Assembly (NCBI GenBank): GCA_025617745.1
Contig: CM046863.1
Coordinates: forward strand, 4,846,160-4,910,159
Direction of reading: 5' to 3'
Source: Heliocidaris erythrogramma
Taxonomy: Eukaryota; Echinodermata; Echinoidea; Camarodonta; Echinometridae
DNA: 64,000 nt
Shown: piece by piece, positions 55,171 through 64,000 of the stretch
Numbering within the stretch: position 1 is the stretch's first letter
How the letters are laid out: every line of letters begins with the position of its first letter
Position numbers and translations under genes: made by a program
Notes under the pieces: model-generated
Database searches by the model: none
What the model saw: the letters and a program-made list of their open reading frames with translations, nothing else
Told to the model about the DNA's origin: nothing

Positions 55171-55604
55171 GTAGCCGTTTTGGGAATCTTTCACTTAATA
55201 TCATTCTAGCAATTTTTTTTTCATTATTATTAGGTCTACGTGTCGCCCTCTCAGCCCAAACAAATACAGTCGGTAGTGTGACGAACGATTCTCTTGATAT
55301 ATTTCTTGAACCTACTGGTTTAGAATAGCAATACGATGGAAATTTTCAAAATACGCTTCCCTGGACGGAATAGCGTAACACTACTCAATGCATGTACCCA
55401 CTAATCTTATTGATTTGATCTCACCACACATTAAGGAACAGAGAGGGAAGTGTATGCCTTTCTATATATTATAGATACTCGTATACGGGCGAGAGAACAA
55501 AACAGTTTTAATGGGAATTTGGATTTCAAATCAAATCGAATGATACATTAAAGAAAAAGCTACCATGTTATACGCCTGTGTGATGAATGCATGTGTATAA
55601 GAAA
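55171..55604. other. Spacer
   Basis: No gene or clear repeat recognised. Confidence 0.35.
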
Positions 55605-55950
55605 AGTATAAAGTATTTCCCTTGTATGGATAATTAAATTCTAACATTGTACTAACAATGGTCTGGATAAGGCTTTATATCACTCAGCTTTAGGATATCT
55701 TACATTAATCATTTTCATCAATCAGATATTGGGATTCACTATGCGAGGAGAGAAATGTCATTACCCTCTCATATACGACGTGTTAAATGAAAAGGGAAGT
55801 CCAGTTTGTATTATGGTATGATTGGATTTATCGGGTATTCCCAGCAATGTAATGCCCATGGAAGAGTGCACATAGAGAAAGAAATACAAATCTGGTCATT
55901 ATGCTACGACTACTACACGATAATATCTTCAATGATTTGAATTTCGTAAT
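55605..55950 (+). repeat. Unit R, partial copy with the conserved core
   Basis: TTCCCTTGTATGGATAATT, CACTCAGCTTTAGGATATC, then TTTATCGGGTATTCCCAGCA (55827-55846) and ATGCCCATGGAAGAGTGCAC. The core is nearly identical to the copies at 7860, 10586 and 58196. Confidence 0.7.
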
Positions 55951-56275
55951 ATATTCAGGAGTAAAGAAGGAAATATATACCTATAAGCCAGCCTATACAT
56001 GGTAAATACTTTGCCCTCGATTGTGCGGGGTGGATGCGTGTTTGAAAACAGAGAAACAGATAGACACATTAATGTGAAAGAAGAGGAGAAGAGAAAGAGA
56101 CAGGATGGATATTGTAGAGAGCTCAAGAGAAAGAAAGGGACAGAATTATAACGGGTTTTGGTTTCTTGTTTATCTTTCCATGCAAAACTTGGATGAACAC
56201 CCAAATAAAAAAGTGTAGTGTGTCGTATGAATTAAACTTTAACTTCTTATTTTGCTCATTGCACATTAGTGTAAA

Positions 56276-56708
56276 ACATAATTATGTGCTACCCAAGCGC
56301 GTCCACACACGTCAGAAAAGGACCCTAAATGGCGTATTCCACGAAATATAATTTACACCCTATATTGCGTCACACCTAGTTCTCTAAACATGCTAAACGG
56401 CGATTGAAGCTGAAAAATGAAACGTCAATGACGCCTTAAGGCTGAAAACAGGCCCTTTTCGACGTTGTTTGTGAACGCGGTTGCATAGCACATAATTATG
56501 TGCTACCCAAGCGCGTCCACACACGTCAGAAAAGGACCCTAAATGGCGTATTCCACGAAATATAATTTACACCCTATATTGCGTCACACCTAGTTCTCTA
56601 AACATGCTAAACGGCGATTGAAGCTGAAAAATGAAACGTCAATGACGCCTTAAGGCTGAAAACAGGCCCTTTTCGACGTTGTTTGTGAACGCGGTTGCAT
56701 AGCACATA
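56276..56708. mobile_element. Perfect tandem duplication of a 214-bp TIR unit
   Basis: The sequence from 56276 repeats without a visible difference from 56490, offset exactly 214. Each unit begins ATTATGTGCTACCCAAGCGC and ends with the rough complement (CGCGGTTGCATAGCACATA), so one unit is a MITE-like element with inverted ends. The head-to-tail junction forms the perfect 20-bp palindrome TAGCACATAATTATGTGCTA (56486-56505). Identity this high means a very recent event or an assembly artefact. A C-rich run follows (56721-56752). Confidence 0.85.
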
Positions 56709-57182
56709 GTGTGGTGAGTGCCCCCCCCCCCCACTCCACCCCCCCCCCCCCCGGACATAATCACTGCCAATACGCCATGCCTCTCATAACTTACCCGAGT
56801 ATTACAACATACCCTTGCTTGTGGGATGTATAATAGAGTGTGACGTCATTACATGCTTTATGATTTGGATGTCAAAGGTGATGATAATTCTTTTCATCTA
56901 TTCAGCTTGATAATCTGTTCATACGAGAGTATTTCATTATTCGCCTTCAATTAGAGCACAGGTTGAAATATCATTTTAACGGGTTTCACACCCTTGCATT
57001 CAAGGTGTTTAGCCACAATCCATAAGAGAGTTTAACCTTGCTTACCTATACCGATATTGTCTGTGATTTGAACGAAGTTCGCTGTCCCTACAAAACCACG
57101 GTGCACGGCGTGATATCTGACAACATATGAAGACAGCGAAATGAGACGACAACTTTATCCATACAGAGTCAGATTTTATATA
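56709..57182. other. Spacer with poly-C runs
   Basis: C runs at about 56721-56732 and 56739-56752; otherwise AT-rich, no gene. Confidence 0.4.
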
Positions 57183-57316
57183 CAACCAAGTATCTCCATT
57201 GTATGGGCAATGCAATCAATACAAATATGGTATGAATTTAAGCCTTTATAAGTTTTTAGATCACCCACCTTTGAGATCTATCTTTATACTTCAAACTTTG
57301 CTATTGAATGTTAAAG
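57183..57316 (+). repeat. Unit R, short fragment
   Basis: CAATACAAATATGGTATGAA, GATCACCCACCTTTGAGATC and ACTTCAAACTTTGCTATT match 7660-7770 of R copy 1. Homology then stops before the conserved core. Confidence 0.6.
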
Positions 57317-57959
57317 GGAAATTAACCTCAGCGTATGAATTAGCTTATTTTGAATGGTGTAGTATATGCCTCTTATTTGATACATGCAATTTCATGTAAA
57401 AACACAGGATATAGATATAAATCACTATTTTCCAGCCAAGTTATCGTCTGCTAGCAATAATAAGGGGGCTGCCATTACTTTATGTGTACACGAACATATT
57501 TTTCATCCCAAGTAAAATTTCCTTCATCGTTAACTTGTAATTGATTTTTAGAGGACAAATATATATTAGATAAAGTCACATATTCTGAAATGTAAGTTTA
57601 GTTTTATATATTTTTTAAAAGGTCTTAATTTGTTCATAAAAAATATACTTCATAAAAAATATACGTCAAGGACGGAGAATTGACGTCAAGGACGGAGACA
57701 ATCGTAACAATACCAAAACAAAGCGAGGAATCTGCTTTACAGGATGGCTATTAGAACTCATGGGTCGTCAATTATCTAGGCCCATGGCCAATAACAATCG
57801 TAATACAATCAGAACAAAGCGACGTATCTGTTGTAAAGGTAGGCTATTATCAATGCATATGGTACCTAATGATCCGTGTCATGCACAAAATGGCAGCCTC
57901 CATGGAAAGACGTAGCAGACAATAGGTGCATCTAGAATATCACGTGGGGTTACTTGTCC
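57317..57959. repeat. Non-coding; two small tandem duplications
   Basis: GACGTCAAGGACGGAGA-type words occur twice (57664-57700). A unit beginning CAATCGTAA, with ACAAAGCGA-G-ATCTG and GGCTATTA, occurs at 57700-57755 and again at about 57797-57852 (offset about 97). No gene. Confidence 0.6.
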
Positions 57960-58964
57960 TTTAAACATACAATAGCCGATTGTTGGTATCTCCCTTGTAC
58001 AAACTGTTGTATGGACAATTGAATTCTAACATAGTATTAATATAAGTCTCGATATCGTTTTAGATCACCCAGCTTTGAGATATCTTGCAATTTCCATCTG
58101 TTTCCTTCAGATTTTGCAATTAACCATCAAACATGGCGAGGAGGTACATGTTTAATGAAAAGGGGAGTACAGTACGTATTATGGTTCGATAATATTTATC
58201 GGGTATTCCCAGCAATGTAATGCCCATGGAAGAGTGCACATCTAGTATTAGAGCATGACTAATGCAATACTTTTTGGAGTTAAGTGCCTCTAAAACATAT
58301 ACACGGTAAAGAACATGTATTAATGTGTAGGGTGAAATATCTCTGCAATCTTTTTCAATATTTATTTGCTATCATAAACTTGTAAACACGAATTGACATA
58401 TTTGATATTTTGTTTGACCAAAGTTGGAAGAGGGCTATCAACTTGATAAAGTCACGAGATATAGTAAAATCTTAGATGTGGTCAGTGACATGTGGGACAA
58501 AATGGCTTGGACTTGCCCGTAAAGATTTCAGCAAAGTCAGAGTATGGAAATCAAGAAGAAAAAATATCCAAGAAATAGGAAACAGTATATAAGAGAAGAA
58601 CAAAACGAGTTACCTTGGTACATCAGTTGAAAATAAATTGGGTACAATATAATTCTTGATAATTTAAGTATACAGTAAAGTTTAGTGTGAGATATTATTA
58701 ACTTAAGTTGTATTCCGCTTCGAGACTGTAAACGGTGAAACAACAAGTATTAGTCAACATATTACAAATTACCATATACTCCTAAAGCCATTCGGCAGTG
58801 TACATCTCCTTTGAAGTACGACCGATTTCATTGTCCCCACCTCCAAACAGAATTGTCAGAACGATACACTTGGCTGACCTTGCCATAACAGTGACATTTA
58901 TACAGGTTAATATCAACCTGTTGAATTTGGAGCATGGCAAAAGCACAATATAAGAATTAGTTAT

Positions 58965-60563
58965 GTTCACACGTAGTACATAGCATCGATGCTTTGTAAG
59001 TTTCAAAAATATTTCCAGTACGTTCAGACAGGCCGTCATCGACTTGCTTCTATCACCCACTCGTGACTATTCATCGCTCACCCGCTGCCAAAACAATAAT
59101 TACTGCGCCCACACAGAGTGACCCGAGTATAATTGGTGTGCATGGTCAAACGCGCGGAAGTTTGTGTACAGGGGTCATATGATGCGAAGCTTTTGTTTTG
59201 AATAATATTTTATTTGTCTTCATAATTTTTAAATCAACATAATAACACAATAACAATTCATTTGTAATATCGATAATACAATCAAGTAGCAAATACATGT
59301 GTTATAATACTTAATTTAAATAAACCTTGTACATGTCAAAATTGACTGAACTCCAATCTTATGCCAAAATAAAACACATGCATGCACACTATATTCTCTG
59401 GTAAGCACATGTAAATCAATATCTAAAGACCACATCATACTTTAGTTAAGGTCTGATCCTGAAAGAGCAGATTCTCAGCTTTAAAATGACTTATTGGATG
59501 TTCATAACTCAATGTACAAAGAGAAGAATGCACAGTCCCTCATAATGTTACTTCTTAATAATGGTTTAAAGTTTGCAGTCTATTGAAGCACTCTGACTTG
59601 CAAAGTGTTGTGCTAAGGTGACAAAATAATGGAGGATTAGAACTCAATGAAAATTTCTATGAAGGGATTATCAGATTGTCCTAAAACTTGGCATACTACA
59701 TAGACATATCCTGTTTATCATAGTGCACAAGTATCAACGCAAGAACTTACTCCGGGAGATTTATGGGAGATTAAAATTAGACAAGTATTCAGGGTCGTGA
59801 AAAAGAAAAGTAATACAACAAAATCCAGAGAAGACACACATAAGTCTGATAAAAAGCTGTCAAAAATACCACTTCAAGATTGTTTGGTGCCTCCACATTT
59901 TAGATTACTTAGAAAAAAGTATACTCTTTCAGGAAATACCCAAAACTAAAATTTGACCATGCATGCCAACCAAAACACATTGATTGAGCTCTAACTGAAA
60001 ATCACACAGTGCGACTTTGGGGTGGTTTTGTGGTGCCTGGTCATATATAAAAAAGAAAAAGATAAAAAGAAGGAACCCCCCCCCTCCCCCCCCCCCCCAA
60101 AAAAAAACAAAAAAAACAACGCCCTTCCTTACCACACAGTATACACATTAGCCTACTTACCCCTATATACATCACATTACATTACAGTACCAGATGAAAC
60201 AGACAGAATGATAATAGAAAAAGTAGGGAAGAGGGTACATCACATGAATACATACATTGCATTATATTATAGCACCACATGAAACGGACAGAATTACAAT
60301 AGCAGCGAGTGAAGATAGCAGCGATTGCGCTCACATTACAAATAGTCACAAGCGCAGTGGGTGGTCTACCGCAAAGCGTCGATGCTTTGTCGCTGGATCC
60401 TGAGGTTTACTCCTGCTAAACTCGCTGCAAGAATAGTTTGGAAACTCGCTTCTATCTCGTGACTATCTGCGTTCAGACAGCGTTTGGTCTCGACACTATC
60501 TGGTCTTCACCAAAATAGCATCGACACCTCGATAGCATCGATGCTATCGCTCTACGTGTGAAC
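58965..60563. mobile_element. GCATCGATGC MITE-like element, copy 2, split by a 1.1-kb insertion
   Basis: Ends GTTCACACGTAG (58965-58976) and CTACGTGTGAAC (60552-60563) are perfect inverted complements. Outer parts match 11235-11736: TAGCATCGATGCT, CACCCACTCGTGACTATTCATC, CGCGCGGAAGTTTGTG, then GTGGGTGGTCTACCGCAAAG and GATAGCATCGATGCTATCGC. Between about 59190 and 60300 lies unrelated DNA absent from copy 1. Confidence 0.8.
59190..60300 (-). other. 1.1-kb insertion inside the MITE copy, possibly a retroposed 3' end
   Basis: Copy 1 at 11235-11736 continues without this segment. Its left edge on the minus strand reads AAATAAAATATTATTCAAAA, a poly(A)-signal-like hexamer followed by an A-rich end, as in a retroposed transcript in minus orientation. 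No protein frame was recognised. The right edge has a short tandem (CAGATGAAACAGACAGAAT and CACATGAAACGGACAGAAT, about 60190-60295) and the C/A tract at 60076-60107. Confidence 0.45.
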
Positions 60564-61071
60564 GTACCTAATTGTCTACATTAAGATCCATCGGGACGAC
60601 ATGAAATGATTCTTTCCCCTGGCTTTGAGTAACAGCATCGGTGTCAAAGTGTGAATATGATATGTTTGGAAGTTGTATCAAGGAGCACAATTATAATTCA
60701 TTTAAAAGCGCGTGATATATTTATATTCTATCATCTACGAAACTAAACACACAGAAAATATTCATCATAATACCTTATATAAGCATGCTAAGTTATAATC
60801 AGTAAGGTCAATGTAGTTTCAGCTAATATTGAAGACTGATATGGAAGCCAAAACTTTCAGAGCATTTTCTTTTCCTATGGACCCCCTTGAAATGTCTCCA
60901 GAATGTATGGTTCATGTATAAATATCTTCTAAAAGTGTTAAATAGAATATCACTTTCGTTCATCTTGTATTTCGAAATATCCAAGCAATCCTTACAATGC
61001 TATTTACAATAGGTATATAATCATCAATCATGAAGATATTGTCTATCCTCTAGTAAAACATACTATTTTAT

Positions 61072-61600
61072 TAGACAAGGTCAGTGTTACCTCTATTAAG
61101 GTTGACGATGTTATTACTCCGTCTAAATCATGTAGAAATATTGGAGTTTTATTTGATTCTGCAATGTCCATGTCCGCTCAGATCCCAGCTGTTTGTAAAT
61201 CTGTCCGGTATCAGTTACGTAATTTAGGCATCATCCGCAAATATTTAACCCGCTCGGCCACCGAAAAAATAGTTCATGCCCTGATATCATCCCGGCTTGA
61301 CTTTGGCAATGCACTTTTGTTTCAGCTGCCACAATCTCAGCTTTCACAGTTACAAAAATTACAAAATTCAGCAGCCCGTATTGTTACCCTTACCAGGCGT
61401 CCTACTCACATTACTCCTGTTTTGTCTTCACTAAAACTTTTGTTCAAAAAGGCTTTTCAGTACCGGTAGATTTACTTTCACACTGTTGTTGTATCATTTT
61501 TGTGTATTTTTGTGTACTTGCAAGTTTTTCCTCTCCATTGCGCCTTGAGCACATTAGTCATGTGGAGTTGGCGCATTACAAATTCTCTATATTATTATTT
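61072..61600 (+). pseudogene. 5'-truncated L2-like LINE remnant (RT C-terminus and 3' tail)
   Basis: The frame from about 61078 reads DKVSVTSIKVDD, CRNIGVLFDSAMSM, AVCKSVRYQLRNLGIIRKYL, ALISSRLDFGNALLFQLP, LQKLQNSAARIVT and HITPVLSSLK. This is the classic C-terminal RT segment of L2/Rex-like LINEs. Coding homology stops near 61440, where LHWLPV would be expected, so there is an internal deletion. The 3' untranslated end follows: GCGCCTTGAGCACATTAG, GTTGGCGCATTACAAAT and a TATTATTATTTAT tail. R copies 1 and 2 lack the segment. Dead copy. Confidence 0.85.
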
Positions 61601-61847
61601 ATGATTTTTATATGTATAACCAGGGGCGGGCTGGTCATCATGGGGGTTCGGTAGGGAAAACTTTTCCTTACGGGCCGGTAACTATTTTGGTTAAAAAGGG
61701 AAAGTCATACAAAAATAAAAAGGGACAGTCGCTCAGAAATTCCCCAATGGAAGTTTAGTCCCAGTCCGCCCCTGTATATAACGTCATAGAAAGATCATGA
61801 ATGTCTCTTTTGATACCATACACTGAAAAAAAGATTAGGTGTCATTG

Positions 61848-63150
61848 GACACCAACAGGGGTGTTCAGATTTGGGTCCTCAGGCGAACATCCAAATGTGT
61901 CACGGTGACACCTTTAGAGTAAGCTGTGACACATTTTAGTGTGTCAATTTCCTCTTGACACCTGAGGACCCATTTTTAAGGGTGTCCAATGACACCAAAA
62001 GATAAGTGTAAAGGTGATGCCTTTAGGGTGTTAAATTGGTCTTGACACCATTGGATGTTCGCCTGAGGACCCATTTTGAAGGGTGTCCAATGACACCTGA
62101 AGAGGTGTAAAGGTGATACCTTTAAGGTGTCAATGTCCTTTTGACACCTTTGGATGTTCGCCTGAGGACCCATTTTGAAGGGTGTCCAGTGACACCTGAA
62201 GAGGTGTAAAGGTGATACCTTTAGGGTGTAAATGTTCTTTTGACGCCTTTTGATGTTCGCCTGACGACCCATTTTGAAGGGTGTCCAGTGACACCTGAAG
62301 AGGTGTAAAGGTGATGCCTTTAGGGTGTTAATTTGGTCTTGACACCTTTGGATGTTCGCCCGATGACCCATTTTGAAGGGGGTCCAATGACACCTGAAGA
62401 GGTGTAAACGTGATACCTTCAGGGTGTCAATGTCCTTTTGACACCTTTGGATGTTCGCCTGAGGACCCATTTTTAAGGGTGTCCAATGACACTTGAAGAG
62501 GTGTAAAGGTGATGCCTTCAGGGTGTTAATTTGATCTTGAAACCTTTGGATGTTCGCCCGAGTACCCATTTTGAAGGGTGTCCAATGACACTTGAAGAGG
62601 TGTAAAGGTGATGCCTTTAGGGTGTTAATTTGGTCTTGACACCTTGGAGGTTCGCCCGAGGACCCATTTTGAAGTGTGTCCAATGACACCTGAAGAGGTG
62701 TAAAGGTGATGCCTTTAGGGTGTTAATTTGGTCTTGACACCTTTGGATGTTCGCCCGAGGACCCATTTTGAAGGGTGTCCAATGACACATGAAGAGGTGT
62801 AAAGGCGATACCTTCAGGGTGTCAATTTCCTCTTGACACCATTGGATGTTCGCCATAGGACTCATTTTTAAGGATGCCCAACGACACCTTCAGGTGTGTA
62901 AAGGTGATGCGTTTAGGGTGTCAAGAGCAACTTGACACCCTAAACGCATGTTCGGATGATCGGCTGAAAACCCATTATCAAGGGTGTCCACCGACACCTT
63001 AAGAGGTGTAAAGGTGATGCCTTTATGATATCAATTGGCTTTTGATACCTTTGGATATTTGCATGAGAAAACCTTTCCATGGACTTGTATTAAAACACAC
63101 CTAGAAAGGTGTCATCATGATGCCTTGATGGTATCAATTTACAGATGACA
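61848..63150 (+). repeat. 99-bp tandem array, about 12 units
   Basis: Unit landmarks: GGTGTCCAATGACACCTGAA, AGGTGTAAAGGTGATGCCTT, TAGGGTGT, TTGACACCTTTGGATGTTCG and GAGGACCCATTTTGAAG. Successive GGTGTCC starts fall at 61981, 62082, 62181, 62280, 62379, 62478, 62577, 62675, 62774, 62872 and 62983: spacing 98-101, then 111. The left edge (61848-61935) is an inverted partial unit. The right edge carries a perfect hairpin, then decayed units. Because 99 is a multiple of 3, long minus-strand frames with a 33-residue repeat arise (HLFRCHWTPFKMG). These are probably not a gene, since they have no start context or flanking exon. Confidence 0.9.
62907..62949. repeat. Perfect 19-bp stem, 5-base loop hairpin
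   Basis: ATGCGTTTAGGGTGTCAAG (62907-62925) pairs exactly with CTTGACACCCTAAACGCAT (62931-62949) around AGCAA, inside the right end of the 99-bp array. One repeat half-unit has been inverted next to itself. Confidence 0.85.
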
Positions 63151-63659
63151 ACCTTAGATGTTGCCTGTTGATCTATTTAGATGACAAAAAAAAAAGGAAA
63201 AAAAGAACCCTATACACCTTGAACTCTATCATTTTACCATGGACACTCAAGATCATGCATGTGCAGAGTAAAAAGATTATAGGCACAACTCCTCCATTCG
63301 CTCCACTACACAAAGTGGCTAAAATGTAATCTTTTCATCTCATCATCTTTTTAAAAGTGAGACTGTTATTTTATAAGGACATACAGCAATACATGTAATG
63401 TTAGATTATCATTACCGTGCTGATGGAAAAGGTGTTTGAAAAACCACAATTTCCTGATAATTCTTCCTGTGCCGTTTTAGCAAATTTGGATAGAAAGATA
63501 ACGGCTCGTAGCAACTTTTTAGGCTGTTTTTCTCTCACTTCCCCCCGTTTTTTCGCTCTCGCTTTTTTTTGGTGATTTTTTTTTTTTTTTTGGGGGGGGG
63601 GAGGGGGCCACAAGAGGCTAGGGTTTACGCAGCCTTGACTCTCCCCACGGCCGCCTAAC
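63151..63659. other. Spacer with a T-unit fragment
   Basis: GTTTTAGCAAATTTGGA-AGAAAGATAACGGCTCGTAG at about 63474-63513 is a fragment of the T family (3890-7160). T(16)G(10) lies at 63576-63601. No gene. Confidence 0.5.
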
Positions 63660-64000
63660 TGGTATCATCGTGTAGTAGTCGCAGCATTATACCAGATTAA
63701 CAGATTTGTATTTGTTTTCATTTCTATTTGTGCCCTCTTCCATGGGCATTGCGAATTGGGAATATGGGAATACACGATAAATCTCGAATGAAAAATGTCT
63801 GTTCTGACCAAAGGAATCCTATACCTCTAGCACAATCTCTCCCCCAGTATGGTGAATATCCCTAGAAATCAAATATCTTGCCCCTTTGAGGAAAAAAAAA
63901 TTGCTTTCATGAAATATGGAGTATTAATGGTTAGTATTATGACAATGGAGATGTTAATGACCTTCCCTCACGAGCGATGATCGGGAAATGAGCTTAGATG
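63660..64000 (-). repeat. Unit R, inverted copy, truncated by the window edge
   Basis: On the minus strand it reads ATTCGAGATTTATCGTGTATTCCCATAT, GCAATGCCCATGGAAGAGGG and AAAACAAATACAAATCTGTT, closest to R copy 2 (10580-10690). It continues past the end of the window. Confidence 0.6.

Larger units (their letters stand above)
57960..61790 (+). repeat. Unit R, copy 4, with two large insertions
   Basis: Landmarks in order: GATCACCCAGCTTTGAGATA (58064), core TTTATCGGGTATTCCC (58196-58210), GAACATGTATTAATGTG (58311), TGGTACATCAGTTGA (58617), TTTGAGTAACAGCAT (60625), TATAACCAGGGGCGGG (61615) and GTCCCAGTCCGCCCCTG (about 61759). It lacks the CT block. The element at 58965-60563 and the LINE remnant at 61072-61600 are insertions relative to R copies 1 and 2. 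Confidence 0.7.

Noticed and set aside
61976..62865. Minus-strand open frames of 237 and 82 codons with a repeated 33-residue unit
   Set aside because: The frame follows automatically from a 99-bp tandem period. There is no signal, start context, splice site or family motif, and array divergence gives no sign of codon-level constraint.
1..64000. Bacterial-type features: CRISPR arrays, operons, insertion sequences
   Set aside because: The tandem arrays have no constant repeats with unique spacers. The coding content, SINEs, splice-like sites and poly(A) signals are eukaryotic.

Overview
This window looks like repeat-rich nuclear DNA of a marine invertebrate deuterostome. An echinoderm, perhaps a sea urchin, is my best guess. 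The reasons are: a single-exon B-box/coiled-coil (TRIM-like) gene; CR1/L2-type, RTE-type and Tc1 elements; tRNA-derived SINEs with (ATT)n tails; TTAGGG-type repeats; many long poly-G/poly-C runs; and AT-rich spacers full of the word ACATGTA. No rRNA, operon, CRISPR array or bacterial-style gene is visible. The species call is inference from texture, and a hemichordate or lancelet is not excluded.

Only one host protein gene is convincing: a 552-aa RING-less TRIM-like protein on the minus strand (15754-17412). A truncated relic of it (about 17790-17994) lies just upstream. All other substantial coding sequence is transposon-derived: an intact Tc1 transposase (4526-5548); an apparently intact two-ORF non-LTR retrotransposon (ORF1 30808-31548, ORF2 31981-34989); a decayed relative (38265-42966); a short L2-like remnant (61072-61600); and an RTE-type remnant split by a SINE (22900-23600).

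Layout. 0-7 kb: degenerate minisatellites, a motif-saturated inverted-repeat element, and a tandem array of about 180 bp units into which Tc1 and a second motif-saturated element have jumped. 7.6-14.7 kb: two diverged tandem copies of a long non-coding unit (R), the second carrying four insertions. 15-20 kb: TRIM gene, its relic, and S-family repeats. 20-30 kb: a CpG-rich patch, the RTE/SINE composite, a TIR element, and a nest of elements at least three deep. 30-43 kb: two non-LTR elements. 43-50 kb: a 750-bp near-perfect hairpin element, a foldback with telomere-like repeats, and a 1.7-kb G-rich array. 50-64 kb: more minisatellites, a third SINE, further R copies, a perfect 214-bp tandem duplication, and a 99-bp array whose period is a multiple of three.

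The most interesting theme is a set of inverted-repeat elements (about 1.2, 6.1, 11.2/59.0, 15.1, 27.8, 43.7 and 45.1 kb). In each, much of the interior consists of one short word, different for each family, in both orientations. The repeated host units R and T, and copy D of family A, supply empty-site comparisons that fix several insertion boundaries without any outside data. Everything was read by eye; boundaries of non-coding repeats are approximate unless a target-site duplication is named.
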